From assembly GCF_003369795.1 (NCBI RefSeq), contig NZ_CP026730.1:6997001-7061000 (forward strand): a DNA stretch of 64,000 nt, written 5' to 3'. This DNA comes from Streptomyces sp. CB09001. Its GTDB lineage: Bacteria > Actinomycetota > Actinomycetes > Streptomycetales > Streptomycetaceae. Shown in pieces: positions 34,481 to 41,957 of this stretch (positions are counted from its first letter, which is position 1; each line of letters starts with the position of its first letter). A program made the translations under genes and the position numbers. The notes under the pieces were generated by a model that saw nothing but the letters and a program-made list of their open reading frames with translations, did no database searches and was not told the origin of the DNA.

Positions 34481-36110
34481 CGGCCTCGGGGCCGCAGGAG
34501 CTGCCGTCGGGCGGCAGGGAACCGTACAGCAGGAAGTCGTCGACCTTGCGGTGCACGCACTTGGACGACGCGTATCCGGTGTGTCCCTCGCCCCGGTTGT
34601 CCAGGACCACGGCGGAGGGCCCGAGCCGGTCGGCCGTCTCCGTCGTCCAGCGGTACGGCGTGGCCGGGTCGCCGCGGGTGCCGACCAGGAGCATCCTCGC
34701 GGTGTCGAGGTCCTTCACGTCGTCCCGGATGTAGTCCGTTCCCCTGGGCCGGCCGTAGCACATGAGCACCTGGGTGAGCCGGTACCGGCCGAAGACCGGT
34801 GAGGCGTCCTCGTACCGCGCGCGCAGCCGGTCGAGGGACGCGGTGACCTGGGCGGCGGTGGGACGGTCGGGGTCGTCGGCGCAGTTGATCGCCATCAGCG
34901 CGGCCGGAAGGTTGTCCATGGGGACGTCCTCCTCGTCGGTGAGGCCGGCCGTCCCGTCGCCCCGGACCGGTACCGGTGCCCGTACCGGGAAGGTGACGCC
35001 GCCCGACGAGAAGCCCTCCAGGCCGCGGGTGTCGCCGTCCTCGAGCAACTGCGCGAGGGCCCGCTCCAGCGACGGCCACAACTCCCGGCTGTACAGCGCC
35101 TGGCCGATCGCGCCGACCATGTCCTGCCCGGTGAAGGGCTCGCCGAACGCGGACGGCACCGGGTCGGCGTCGAGGGAGGCGACGAGCCGCTCGACCTGGT
35201 CCCGAGCCTCCCGGGCGTCCTGGCCCAACGGGCAGGCGATGTCCTCGGCGCACCAGTCGAGGAAGTTCTCCAGCGCGGTCTGCTGCCCCCGCGCCCCGGC
35301 CAGCCCCTGTTCGGCCAGCGGTTCCGTCAGGGTGTCCACGCCGTCCAGAACCATCCGGCCGACCTTGTCCGGGAACCGCGCCGCGTAGACCGCCCCGAGC
35401 CGGGTCCCGTAGGAGAAGCCCAGGTAGTTGAGCCGGTCGTCGCCGAGTGCCCGGCGCATCACGTCCATGTCGCGCGCCGCGTCGACGGTGCCTATGTGGG
35501 GCAGCACGGGGCCGGAGTACTTGGCGCACTCGGACGCCGCGTCCCGCAGCCGTTTCAGCACGTCCTCCGGGTCGCCCATCCCTCCGTCCCCGTCCGTCGC
35601 CTCCATGATCTTCAGGGTGGCCGGTCCGCAGGAGACCGGGGAGGACCGGCCGACGCCGCGGGGGTCGAAGGACACCACGTCGTAGCCGTTGGTGAGGTGC
35701 ATGAACTCCTTGCCGCCCGCGGCGAGTTCACTGACGCCGGAGCCGCCGGGGCCGCCGAAGTTCAGCAGGACCGAGCCCCGCGAGTCGCCGGTCGCCCGGT
35801 ACCGGGCGAGGGCCAGTTCCAGGGTCCCGCCCCTGGGCCGCGCGTAGTCGAGGGGGACGGTGACCTTGCCGCACTGCAGGTCCTTCGGCATGTCCGTGCC
35901 CTCGCACGCCGACCACTTGATCCTCTGGTCGTAGAACCGGGACAGGCCGGACCCGGCGTCCCGCGTGGTCGCCGTGGTCGCCGTGGTCGCGGCGGTTGCG
36001 GTGGTCGCGCCGTTCGCGGCGGGGAGGCCCGCACCCAGCAGGGCCAGGCCGAGCGCTCCGGTGACCGCGCAGCGCCGGACCGAGGGCCGAGTCTCCAGCT
36101 TGGCCTGCAT
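34461..36110 (-). CDS. Secreted tripeptidyl-aminopeptidase-like alpha/beta hydrolase
   Basis: 549 aa from ATG 36110, GGGAGG 5 nt upstream. The signal peptide (1-36) is followed by a Thr/Ala-rich stretch. The serine hydrolase parts are oxyanion LLNFGGPGGSGVS, nucleophile LNYLGFSYGTRLG, acid LLVGTRGDPATP and His in NRGEGHTGY. This is the Tap/SlpD/SlpE group of Streptomyces, which trims tripeptides from proteins outside the cell. The C-terminal Cys residues suggest disulfides. It is divergent from chpB across 232 bp that show no strong regulatory motif. Confidence 0.88.
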   Translation of the reverse strand: MQAKLETRPSVRRCAVTGALGLALLGAGLPAANGATTATAATTATTATTRDAGSGLSRFYDQRIKWSACEGTDMPKDLQCGKVTVPLDYARPRGGTLELALARYRATGDSRGSVLLNFGGPGGSGVSELAAGGKEFMHLTNGYDVVSFDPRGVGRSSPVSCGPATLKIMEATDGDGGMGDPEDVLKRLRDAASECAKYSGPVLPHIGTVDAARDMDVMRRALGDDRLNYLGFSYGTRLGAVYAARFPDKVGRMVLDGVDTLTEPLAEQGLAGARGQQTALENFLDWCAEDIACPLGQDAREARDQVERLVASLDADPVPSAFGEPFTGQDMVGAIGQALYSRELWPSLERALAQLLEDGDTRGLEGFSSGGVTFPVRAPVPVRGDGTAGLTDEEDVPMDNLPAALMAINCADDPDRPTAAQVTASLDRLRARYEDASPVFGRYRLTQVLMCYGRPRGTDYIRDDVKDLDTARMLLVGTRGDPATPYRWTTETADRLGPSAVVLDNRGEGHTGYASSKCVHRKVDDFLLYGSLPPDGSSCGPEAAGDRSD

Positions 36111-36342
36111 CGATGCCTCCCGGGGCCCCGTCGCGGACCGGTGGTCGGCGCCCTCGCTCACCATAAACGGGCCGCGCACCCGGCGCCTCCGGGCGGCATC
36201 GCACCGGACGGTGCGCCGCTTGTTCGATGAACCGCCCACTCGATGGGGTGAAAGACCGATAAGCCATAACTCGGATGGTGCGCCCGCGTTTTAGACGGTG
36301 CGGGCGAGTGCCCGCGACCATGTCTGGAAGGCAGGGAGCCTC

Positions 36343-37065
36343 ATGAGAAGGGTTACCCGAAACGGTGTGCTCGCCGTCGCCGCCTCAGGCGCGCTGGCCG
36401 TGACGATGCCGGCGTACGCGGCGTTCGCGTCCGACGGGGCCGGCGCCGACGGATCCGCGGCCGGTTCGCCCGGGCTGATCTCCGGCAACACGGTCCAGCT
36501 CCCGGTGGACGTGCCGGTCAACGTGTGCGGCAACACGGTGAACGTGGTGGGGCTCCTCAACCCGGCCGCGGGCAACGGCTGCGCCAACTCCGGGGAGCCG
36601 GGGACGTCGCACCCCGGGGCGTCGCACCAGACGGCGGGAGCCTCGGACGGTACGTCCGGCAGCGCGTCCCGGGGGACGTCCGGCGGCGCGGTCGCCGAGG
36701 GGAGCGGAAAGGGTTCGCCCGGAGTGCTCTCCGGCAACGGGGTGCAGTTGCCGGTGCACCTCCCGGTGAACGTCAGCGGCAACAGTGTCAACGTGGCCGG
36801 CATCGGCAACCCGGCCGTCGGCAACGAGTCGACGAACGACTCCGGTGACCACCCGGAGCCGGTACGGCCCCCGGCGGAGCCGTCCGCCCCCGAGGAGGAG
36901 CGTGCCGGGCCCGGACCGTCCCCGCACGCCGCTCCGCCGCGGGAAGAGGTGTCCCTCGCCCACACCGGTACGGACCGCACCCTGCCCGCCCTCGCCGGCG
37001 GCGCCGCGCTCGTGCTGGGCGGAACCGTCCTCTACCGGCGCTTCCGGCCGGGCGCCGGGGACTGA
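36343..37065 (+). CDS. chpB: Long chaplin ChpB, sortase-anchored
   Basis: 240 aa from ATG 36343 (GGGAG upstream). A signal peptide ends near AAFA. Two chaplin domains follow (about 41-80 and 125-160), each with the pattern SPG-SGN-VQLPV-PVN-GN-VNV-G-NPA-GN. A Pro-rich spacer leads to LAHTG, a membrane span and an RRF tail: the LAXTG-type signal for sortase E. It coats aerial hyphae and spores as a hydrophobic surface protein. The first domain has both Cys residues (VNVCGN, GNGCAN); the second has Ser and Glu/Ser there. The name chpB is from gene order. Confidence 0.88.
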   Translation: MRRVTRNGVLAVAASGALAVTMPAYAAFASDGAGADGSAAGSPGLISGNTVQLPVDVPVNVCGNTVNVVGLLNPAAGNGCANSGEPGTSHPGASHQTAGASDGTSGSASRGTSGGAVAEGSGKGSPGVLSGNGVQLPVHLPVNVSGNSVNVAGIGNPAVGNESTNDSGDHPEPVRPPAEPSAPEEERAGPGPSPHAAPPREEVSLAHTGTDRTLPALAGGAALVLGGTVLYRRFRPGAGD

Positions 37066-37073
37066 CCGCGCCG

Positions 37074-37108
37074 ACCGGGGTATCCGCCGCTCGGGCGGGT
37101 GCCCCGGT
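37074..37108. terminator. Bidirectional hairpin between chpB and the deaminase gene
   Basis: ACCGGGG (37074-37080) pairs with CCCCGGT (37102-37108), with an inner CCGCC/GGCGG stem (37084-37088, 37095-37099). Confidence 0.5.
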
Positions 37109-37142
37109 TCAGGCGCGTCCCGTGCTCAGGCGCGTCCCGAGT
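37109..37142. repeat. 17-bp tandem duplication at the deaminase stop codon
   Basis: The 14 bases TCAGGCGCGTCCCG occur at 37109-37122 and again at 37126-37139. The second copy includes the deaminase stop codon (TCA on the plus strand). Confidence 0.7.
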
Positions 37143-37611
37143 GGAAGCGCCGGTGCAGGGCGTGGATTTCCCGCGTGAGTTGCGGCACCGGGCCCTCCAC
37201 GGTCACGCCGGGCGCCACCTCCTGCACGGGAAGCGGCCGCACCGGCGGCTCCGGTATGCCCAACTCCACCAGCCAGCCCGTGAGTTGCTCCGACGAGGCG
37301 ACGTACACGATACGACCCAGGCCCACCCACGCGTGTGCGGCCGCGCACATCGGGCAGTGCTCGCCGGACGTGTACACGGTGGCCGCGGCCCGTTCCTCCG
37401 GGGTCAGGCGGGCGGCGGACCAGCGCGCGAGCTCGAACTCCGGGTGACGGGTCCGGTCGCCGGCGGCCACCCGGTTGTGGTCCTCGGCCAGCACCGTGCC
37501 GTCCCCGCCCACCAGCACCGACCCGAACGGCTCGTCGCCGGCTTCCAGTGCCTCGGCCGCCAGCTCCACACAACGGCGCAGGTGGGGCAGTTCGGTGTCG
37601 TTCACGACCAT
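37126..37611 (-). CDS. Nucleoside/cytidine deaminase-family protein
   Basis: 161 aa from ATG 37611, with GAGGAGG about 10 nt upstream. The zinc site is complete: HPE in TRHPEFELARW and CxxC in SGEHCPMCAAA, with PFGSVLVGGDG earlier. It matches the tRNA-adenosine/guanine deaminase-like clan. It probably deaminates a free base or nucleoside rather than tRNA, since the housekeeping tadA sits elsewhere in Streptomyces (inference). It is convergent with chpB and divergent from the epimerase gene. Confidence 0.85.
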   Translation of the reverse strand: MVVNDTELPHLRRCVELAAEALEAGDEPFGSVLVGGDGTVLAEDHNRVAAGDRTRHPEFELARWSAARLTPEERAAATVYTSGEHCPMCAAAHAWVGLGRIVYVASSEQLTGWLVELGIPEPPVRPLPVQEVAPGVTVEGPVPQLTREIHALHRRFHSGRA

Positions 37612-37687
37612 GGTGCACCGTCCTCCTCGTGACGTGATCCTTCCCGGTCAGCCTATGTCTCCCCGGACCTGCCATCTTGCTATCCGT

Positions 37688-37735
37688 AATCGCTGGAGTT
37701 AGAGTCTCTAACAGAAGCGAGTAATCATAGCGATT
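37688..37735 (+). promoter_or_regulatory. Palindromic operator region upstream of the epimerase gene
   Basis: GTTAGAGTCTCTAAC (37698-37712) is a perfect inverted repeat of 7-bp arms around one base. An outer pair, AATCGCT (37688-37694) and AGCGATT (37729-37735), encloses it. A possible promoter TTAGAG (37699-37704), 17 bp, TAATCA overlaps the palindrome. A TetR-, MarR- or HxlR-type repressor would fit; no regulator gene is adjacent. Confidence 0.5.
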
Positions 37736-37753
37736 TGAGGCAAGAGGAGCGCC

Positions 37754-38713
37754 ATGTCCGCCGCCATCCCGCAGCCGCCCGCCCCGCACGTCGTCCTGGG
37801 ATCCGGTCCCGCCGGCACCGCGCTCGCCCGTGAGCTGGTACGCCGGGGCCACCCCGTCCGCCTGGTGGACCGCAGGGCCGCCGGTCCCGCGATCGAGGGC
37901 GTCGAGCGGGTCCCCGCCGACGTGAGCACGGCCGACGGTGCCCGCGCCGCCATACGCGACGCGGCCGTCGTGTACCACTGCGTCAACGTCGCCTATCACC
38001 TCCAGGTCGAGGTGATGCCCCGGGTCCAGGAGGCAGTCCTGGCCGCCGTCGAGGCGAGCGGCGCCCGGCTGGTGGTGCTCGACACCCTCTACCCGTACGG
38101 CGAGACCGGGGGAGCGGTGATGACCGAGGACAGCCCCTGGAAGGCGACCAGTCGCAAGGGACGGATGCGTGCCGAACTGGACGAGCGGTACCTCGCCGCC
38201 CACCGGTCCGGCCGGGCCCATGTGGTCCTCGGCCGCAGCGCCGACTTCTTCGGTCCCGGCGTGCTCAACTCTTCCCTGGGCGCGGCCGTCTTCCCCGGCG
38301 CCCTCACCGGCGGGGACGTCGTCGCCATGGGGGACATCGATCTGCCGCACAGCTACTCCGGCATCGAGGACGTGGCGGCCGCTCTCGCCACCCTCGGCGA
38401 GCGCCCCGACGGTGACGGTCGCGTCTGGCACCTGCCGACCGCGCCCGCCGTCAGCACGCGCGAGATCCACGCGCTGATCGAGCAGCGCGTGGGCCGCCCG
38501 CTGAACGTCGTGGTACTGGAACGGCCCCGCCCCTACGGCCCCTTCGACGAACTGCTGATGGCCGAGTACGAGGAGATGTTCTACCAGCACACGGAGCCGC
38601 AGGTCATGGACTCCGGTGCCTTCGAGCGGTTCTTCGGGGCGGCTCCGACGCCGCTCGCGGACGCCGTGGACGCGACCGTCACCTGGTACGAGGCGTGGCT
38701 CCGCAGCAGGTGA
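37754..38713 (+). CDS. NAD-dependent epimerase/dehydratase-type SDR protein
   Basis: 319 aa from ATG 37754 behind AGAGGAG. The N-terminal Rossmann motif is VVLGSGPAGTALARELVRRG. The extended-SDR body follows with VVVLDTLYPYGETGGA and RGRS-type strand LGRSADFFGPGV; the usual YxxxK is not clear, so it may belong to the atypical or NmrA-like SDRs. It acts on an unknown metabolite. The strong palindrome at the promoter suggests induction by a ligand. It converges on the GlsB-type gene with an 11-bp gap. Confidence 0.8.
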   Translation: MSAAIPQPPAPHVVLGSGPAGTALARELVRRGHPVRLVDRRAAGPAIEGVERVPADVSTADGARAAIRDAAVVYHCVNVAYHLQVEVMPRVQEAVLAAVEASGARLVVLDTLYPYGETGGAVMTEDSPWKATSRKGRMRAELDERYLAAHRSGRAHVVLGRSADFFGPGVLNSSLGAAVFPGALTGGDVVAMGDIDLPHSYSGIEDVAAALATLGERPDGDGRVWHLPTAPAVSTREIHALIEQRVGRPLNVVVLERPRPYGPFDELLMAEYEEMFYQHTEPQVMDSGAFERFFGAAPTPLADAVDATVTWYEAWLRSR

Positions 38714-38724
38714 CGGTCAGGCCC

Positions 38725-39000
38725 TCAACGGCCCGGGCGCGACCGGGACCGGGACCGGTCCAGCGCGGCCACACCGACCGCGGCCAGGCCGATCTGGATG
38801 AGCCACTCGACCCAGTCGACACCGTCCGTGTCGGCCACGTCGAACGCCGAGGCGACCCACGATCCGACGAGCGCGGCCACGATGCCGACGAGGATCGTCC
38901 ACAGGACGCCGATGCGCTGCCGGCCGGGGACGACCAGCCGGCCCAGCACGCCGATGACGACGCCGATGACGATGGCGCTGACAATGCCGTCGATCTCCAT
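38725..39000 (-). CDS. GlsB/YeaQ/YmgE-family stress-response membrane protein
   Basis: 91 aa from ATG 39000; a GTG six bases earlier is possible, but GAGGGG is better placed for the ATG. Three hydrophobic helices carry the family pattern (IDGIVSAIVIGVVIGVLGRL, IGVLWTILVGIVAALVGSW, LIQIGLAAVGVAA) with glycine spacing. These small inner-membrane proteins are annotated as transglycosylase-associated and are induced by stress; their function is not known. The tail is Arg/Ser-rich. Confidence 0.88.
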   Translation of the reverse strand: MEIDGIVSAIVIGVVIGVLGRLVVPGRQRIGVLWTILVGIVAALVGSWVASAFDVADTDGVDWVEWLIQIGLAAVGVAALDRSRSRSRPGR

Positions 39001-39090
39001 CTCCACCCCTCTTCGTCAAGCCCCCGCAGTGATGCGTCTGCCCGCTGCGGGCCGGTGCAGTCCGCCGGTCGGTGTCGGTGACGGTGACGG

Positions 39091-39126
39091 CGTTGGCGTT
39101 GGCGTTGGCGTTGGCGTTGGCGTTGG
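39091..39126. repeat. Six tandem copies of CGTTGG
   Basis: Thirty-six bases of a perfect hexamer repeat, in the 194-bp gap between two minus-strand membrane protein genes. It lies upstream of the GlsB-type gene. It may be a slippage-prone microsatellite; no coding role is visible. Confidence 0.9.
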
Positions 39127-39141
39127 AGGCAGGCACGGACG

Positions 39142-39174
39142 ACGGGCCGGCCCGCGGGTGCGGGACCGGCCCGT
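39142..39174. terminator. Hairpin terminator after the SPW-repeat gene
   Basis: Perfect 9-bp arms ACGGGCCGG (39142-39150) and CCGGCCCGT (39166-39174), 21 bp beyond the stop; the loop can form an extra CCCGC/GCGGG stem. Confidence 0.55.
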
Positions 39175-39194
39175 GCCGTTTCCTTCCGGTGCGT

Positions 39195-39638
39195 CTAGGG
39201 CCTGCGTGGGGCGCTCCGCGCCGCCGTACCGGCGCAGACCATGCCCAGAAGCACTGCCAGGGCGCCGATGACGATGTTGTTCCAGATGACACCGGCGTCC
39301 GGACTCGAGCCCACGATCCAGGGCGAAATGATCATCCAGACTCCGATCGCGCACATGGCCCAGCTGAGGCCGTACATGCGCTCCGGGGCCCGGGTGAACC
39401 CGAGAGCCAGCAGGCCGATGGCGATGCCCACGATCAGGTTGTGGGCCACCAGTGAGGGCTGGCTGGCGGTGAAGTGGAGTATCCACGGGGACACGGCACA
39501 GTAGAGGCCGAGCAGGAACACCGGCCCGTCCACGAGTGCCACGTCGCGACCACCGAGCACGCGCGCGTAGCGCGCCTGCATTTCCGGGGCGTCCGGGTGG
39601 CTGGAGATGTCACCTCGGGGGTGCGAGACGTTGGCCAT
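39195..39638 (-). CDS. SPW-repeat membrane protein
   Basis: 147 aa from ATG 39638 (AAAGGAGA upstream). Two copies of the SPW unit occur, each a pair of membrane helices with a conserved Ser-Pro-Trp: CAVSPWILHF and MIISPWIVGS. Four membrane segments in all. The family is known only from its repeat and is often found with stress membrane proteins, as here next to the GlsB-type gene. Function unknown. Confidence 0.85.
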   Translation of the reverse strand: MANVSHPRGDISSHPDAPEMQARYARVLGGRDVALVDGPVFLLGLYCAVSPWILHFTASQPSLVAHNLIVGIAIGLLALGFTRAPERMYGLSWAMCAIGVWMIISPWIVGSSPDAGVIWNNIVIGALAVLLGMVCAGTAARSAPRRP

Positions 39639-39698
39639 GAGTCGTCTCCTTTGACTTGCAGGGCCGACCGCTTCTGATGCGGTGTGCGGTAGCGCCGC

Positions 39699-39719
39699 AT
39701 AAGTGCATTCTGCTCTTAT
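39699..39719. promoter_or_regulatory. 21-bp inverted repeat upstream of the SPW-repeat gene
   Basis: ATAAG-n-GC ... GC-n-CTTAT, symmetric about 39709, in an unusually AT-rich patch 61 bp upstream of the SPW start. A further CTTAT lies at 39726-39730. Possible repressor site. Confidence 0.3.
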
Positions 39720-39857
39720 TTCGCCCTTATGTGTAGTGGTGAGAGGGTAGGGATCTCCCGATTGTGCGAGCGCCGCACGTGTCCCGGGAGCCGTCGGTCC
39801 GCAGTGTCACGCCCGTGTGAATTCCGGGTCCGGGTGGCGAGACCGGGCCGGTCCTCC

Positions 39858-39887
39858 TTGACCGCCCTCGATCGCGGCTGCCACGAT
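39858..39887 (+). promoter_or_regulatory. Promoter of the leader peptide and FMN reductase unit
   Basis: TTGACC (39858-39863), 18 bp, CACGAT (39882-39887), 7 nt before the leader ATG. Confidence 0.45.
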
Positions 39888-39894
39888 CGAAGGC

Positions 39895-39978
39895 ATGACA
39901 ACGCGACGGGATTTCACGCGGCGACGCCACGTCGACCTCGCGCGCGTCTCCAGCACCTCCTGTCGCACCGCGGCCTGA
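39895..39978 (+). CDS. Short sulfur-type leader peptide (27 aa)
   Basis: ATG 39895 to TGA 39976-39978. The peptide contains RRRHVDLARVSSTSCRTA, which fits the RHVDLxRVSSxxC pattern of the Streptomyces 'putative leader peptide' family seen upstream of sulfur-assimilation and sulfonate genes. The single Cys near the end would let ribosome stalling report cysteine shortage. It is followed 201 bp later by an FMN reductase gene, a common ssuE-like member of such loci. The mechanism is inferred; the family match is by memory of the motif. The rest of the gap 39639-40179 shows no other gene. Confidence 0.65.
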   Translation: MTTRRDFTRRRHVDLARVSSTSCRTAA

Positions 39979-40179
39979 TCCCGCCGATCCGCCGCCTCGT
40001 CCCCGCGCTGCCGCACCGGCCCGGCGCCGCCCTGCGGGTGACTCTCCGCACGGCCCGAACCCGGCCGCGACGCCGACCTGTTGGGCCCTTTCCCGTCCCG
40101 CGTCCCGTTCGACGTACGCCCCGCGCAGACTCCGCCGGGCGTTCCGCCGCGTCCGTCCGCCCTCCCGAAAAGAGAACCG

Positions 40180-40758
40180 ATGGCCACCGTCCTGTCCGTC
40201 TCCGGCAGTCCCTCCGCCTCCTCGCGCACCAACCGGTTGCTGCGTCACCTCGACGACCGGCTGACCGCCCAGGGCCACGCGGTGGTCCCCCTCGACGTCC
40301 GCGCCGTCCCCGCACAGGCGCTGCTCGGCGCGGACTTCGGGCACCCCGCGATCACCGAGGCCGCCGAACTGTTCGCCCGGGCCGACGGCGTCGTCGTCGG
40401 CACGCCCGTCTACAAGGCGTCGTACTCCGGTGTTCTGAAGGCCCTCCTCGACCTCCTCCCGCAGTACGCCCTCACCGGCAAGACGGTGCTGCCGCTCGCC
40501 ACCGGGGGGTCCACCGCCCATGTCCTGGCGATCGACTACGCGCTGCGCCCGGTGCTGAACTCCATGGGCGCGGCGCATGTCGTGCAGGGCTGGTTCACCC
40601 TGGACCGTGACATCTCGACGCACGAGGACGGCACGGTCACCGTCGCCCCGGGCGCCGCGGAGGCCCTCGCCCACGTCGTCGACCAGTTCTCGGCCGCCCT
40701 GGCCCTCCGGCCGGCCGCCCCCCTGCCGGCGGTCCCCGCGCTGGCCGCGGCGAGCTGA
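40180..40758 (+). CDS. NAD(P)H-dependent FMN reductase (SsuE/MsuE-like)
   Basis: 192 aa from ATG 40180 (AAGAGAA upstream). The flavodoxin-like phosphate loop is SVSGSPSASSRTNRLLRH, with GTPVYKASYSGVLKALLDLLP following, the classic SsuE/MsuE flavin site, and LPLATGGSTAHVLAIDYAL. It supplies reduced FMN to a monooxygenase such as an alkanesulfonate monooxygenase. The leader peptide upstream supports a role in sulfur scavenging. No monooxygenase partner is adjacent. The C terminus is Ala/Pro-rich and probably flexible. Confidence 0.88.
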   Translation: MATVLSVSGSPSASSRTNRLLRHLDDRLTAQGHAVVPLDVRAVPAQALLGADFGHPAITEAAELFARADGVVVGTPVYKASYSGVLKALLDLLPQYALTGKTVLPLATGGSTAHVLAIDYALRPVLNSMGAAHVVQGWFTLDRDISTHEDGTVTVAPGAAEALAHVVDQFSAALALRPAAPLPAVPALAAAS

Positions 40759-40866
40759 GCGCGCGCCACTCGGAGATCCGACGCCGACCACTCCGTCTCA
40801 ACTCCCGGCCGAACCCGTCGGGTCGAACCGTCGCGCTCGACCCGTCGGGTCGAACCGTCACGCCGA

Positions 40867-40909
40867 ACTGGTCTAAACCCTTGACTGGTACATACCAACG
40901 CGGTTGAGT
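40867..40909 (+). promoter_or_regulatory. chiF control region: DasR-like sites and promoter
   Basis: ACTGGTCTAAACCCTT (40867-40882) matches the DasR consensus ACTGGTCTAGACCACT at 13 of 16 positions. TTGACT (40881-40886), 17 bp, TTGAGT (40904-40909) is a candidate promoter. Its spacer region overlaps a second palindrome, TGGTACATACCA (40886-40897). DasR binding at both would block RNA polymerase until N-acetylglucosamine-6-phosphate builds up. Confidence 0.6.
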
Positions 40910-41038
40910 GTGTCTCCACACCCCCCTCCACGGCCGCCCCCACGCCGTGGCCGGTCCGACCGGCACGTGCGCGCAGGTTCCGCGCCCCACTCCGCCCCTG
41001 TACGGGAGCGGCCGTGCTCCGCAGAAGGAGACAGACCT

Positions 41039-41929
41039 GTGTCGAGGCGCCGTATATCCGCCCTGGTGACCGCACTCGCCCTCGCCGGCGCAGTGCCGCT
41101 GCTCATGCCCGCCAACGAGGCGTCCGCCGCCGCGTGTTCGAGCTACCCGGCCTGGTCGGCCGACGCGAACTACAACACCGGCGACATCGTCCGCTACACC
41201 GACGGCAAGGCCTACATCGCCGAGCACGCCAACCCGGGCTACGACCCGCTCATCAGCACCTGGTACTGGAACCCGTACGCCTGTGACGGCGGTTCGCAGA
41301 CGCCCGTCGGCAACTTCGTCGTCAGCGAGGCCCAGTTCAACCAGATGTTCCCGGGCCGGAACTCCTTCTACACCTACAGCGGCCTCACCGCCGCGCTGAG
41401 CGCCTACCCCGGCTTCGCCAACACCGGCAGCGACACCACCAAGAAGCAGGAGGCCGCGGCCTTCCTCGCCAACGTCGGCCACGAGACCGGCGGCCTCGTG
41501 CACATCGTCGAGCAGAACACCGCCAACTACCCCCACTACTGCGACTGGAACCAGCCCTACGGCTGCCCGGCCGGCCAGGACGCCTACTACGGGCGCGGCC
41601 CGATGCAGCTCAGCTGGAACTACAACTACAAGGCCGCGGGCGACGCGCTCGGCATCAACCTGCTGGGCAACCCCTGGCTGGTGCAGAACGACTCGGCCGT
41701 CGCCTGGAAGACCGCCCTGTGGTACTGGAACACCCAGTCCGGGCCCGGCAGCATGACCGGGCACAACGCCATGGTCAACGGCGCCGGCTTCGGCCAGACC
41801 ATCCGCTCCATCAACGGCGCCGTCGAGTGCGACGGCAAGAACCCCGCCCAGGTCCAGAGCCGCGTCACCAAGTACCAGCAGTTCAGCCAGATCCTCGGCG
41901 TCTCCCCGGGCGGCAACCTGTACTGCTGA
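41039..41929 (+). CDS. chiF: Secreted family GH19 chitinase with N-terminal chitin-binding module
   Basis: 296 aa from GTG 41039 with AAGGAG 9 nt upstream. Signal peptide 1-31. Residues about 33-82 are a CBM5/12 chitin-binding module with its Trp/Tyr face (YPAWSADANYNTGDIV, STWYWNPYAC). The GH19 domain (about 90-296) has the catalytic acid E149 (NVGHETGG) and base E158 (HIVEQN). It hydrolyses chitin with inversion. The name chiF is from domain order and neighbourhood. DasR-like sites upstream fit control by aminosugars. Confidence 0.9.
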   Translation: MSRRRISALVTALALAGAVPLLMPANEASAAACSSYPAWSADANYNTGDIVRYTDGKAYIAEHANPGYDPLISTWYWNPYACDGGSQTPVGNFVVSEAQFNQMFPGRNSFYTYSGLTAALSAYPGFANTGSDTTKKQEAAAFLANVGHETGGLVHIVEQNTANYPHYCDWNQPYGCPAGQDAYYGRGPMQLSWNYNYKAAGDALGINLLGNPWLVQNDSAVAWKTALWYWNTQSGPGSMTGHNAMVNGAGFGQTIRSINGAVECDGKNPAQVQSRVTKYQQFSQILGVSPGGNLYC

Positions 41930-41957
41930 CCCCGCCCGGGTGTGCGAGACTCCGCCG

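Noticed and set aside
36255..36262. ACCGATAA upstream of chpB, resembling the WhiG -10 GCCGATAA
   Set aside because: The required TAAA -35 at 15-16 bp is missing, and chaplins are not established WhiG targets.
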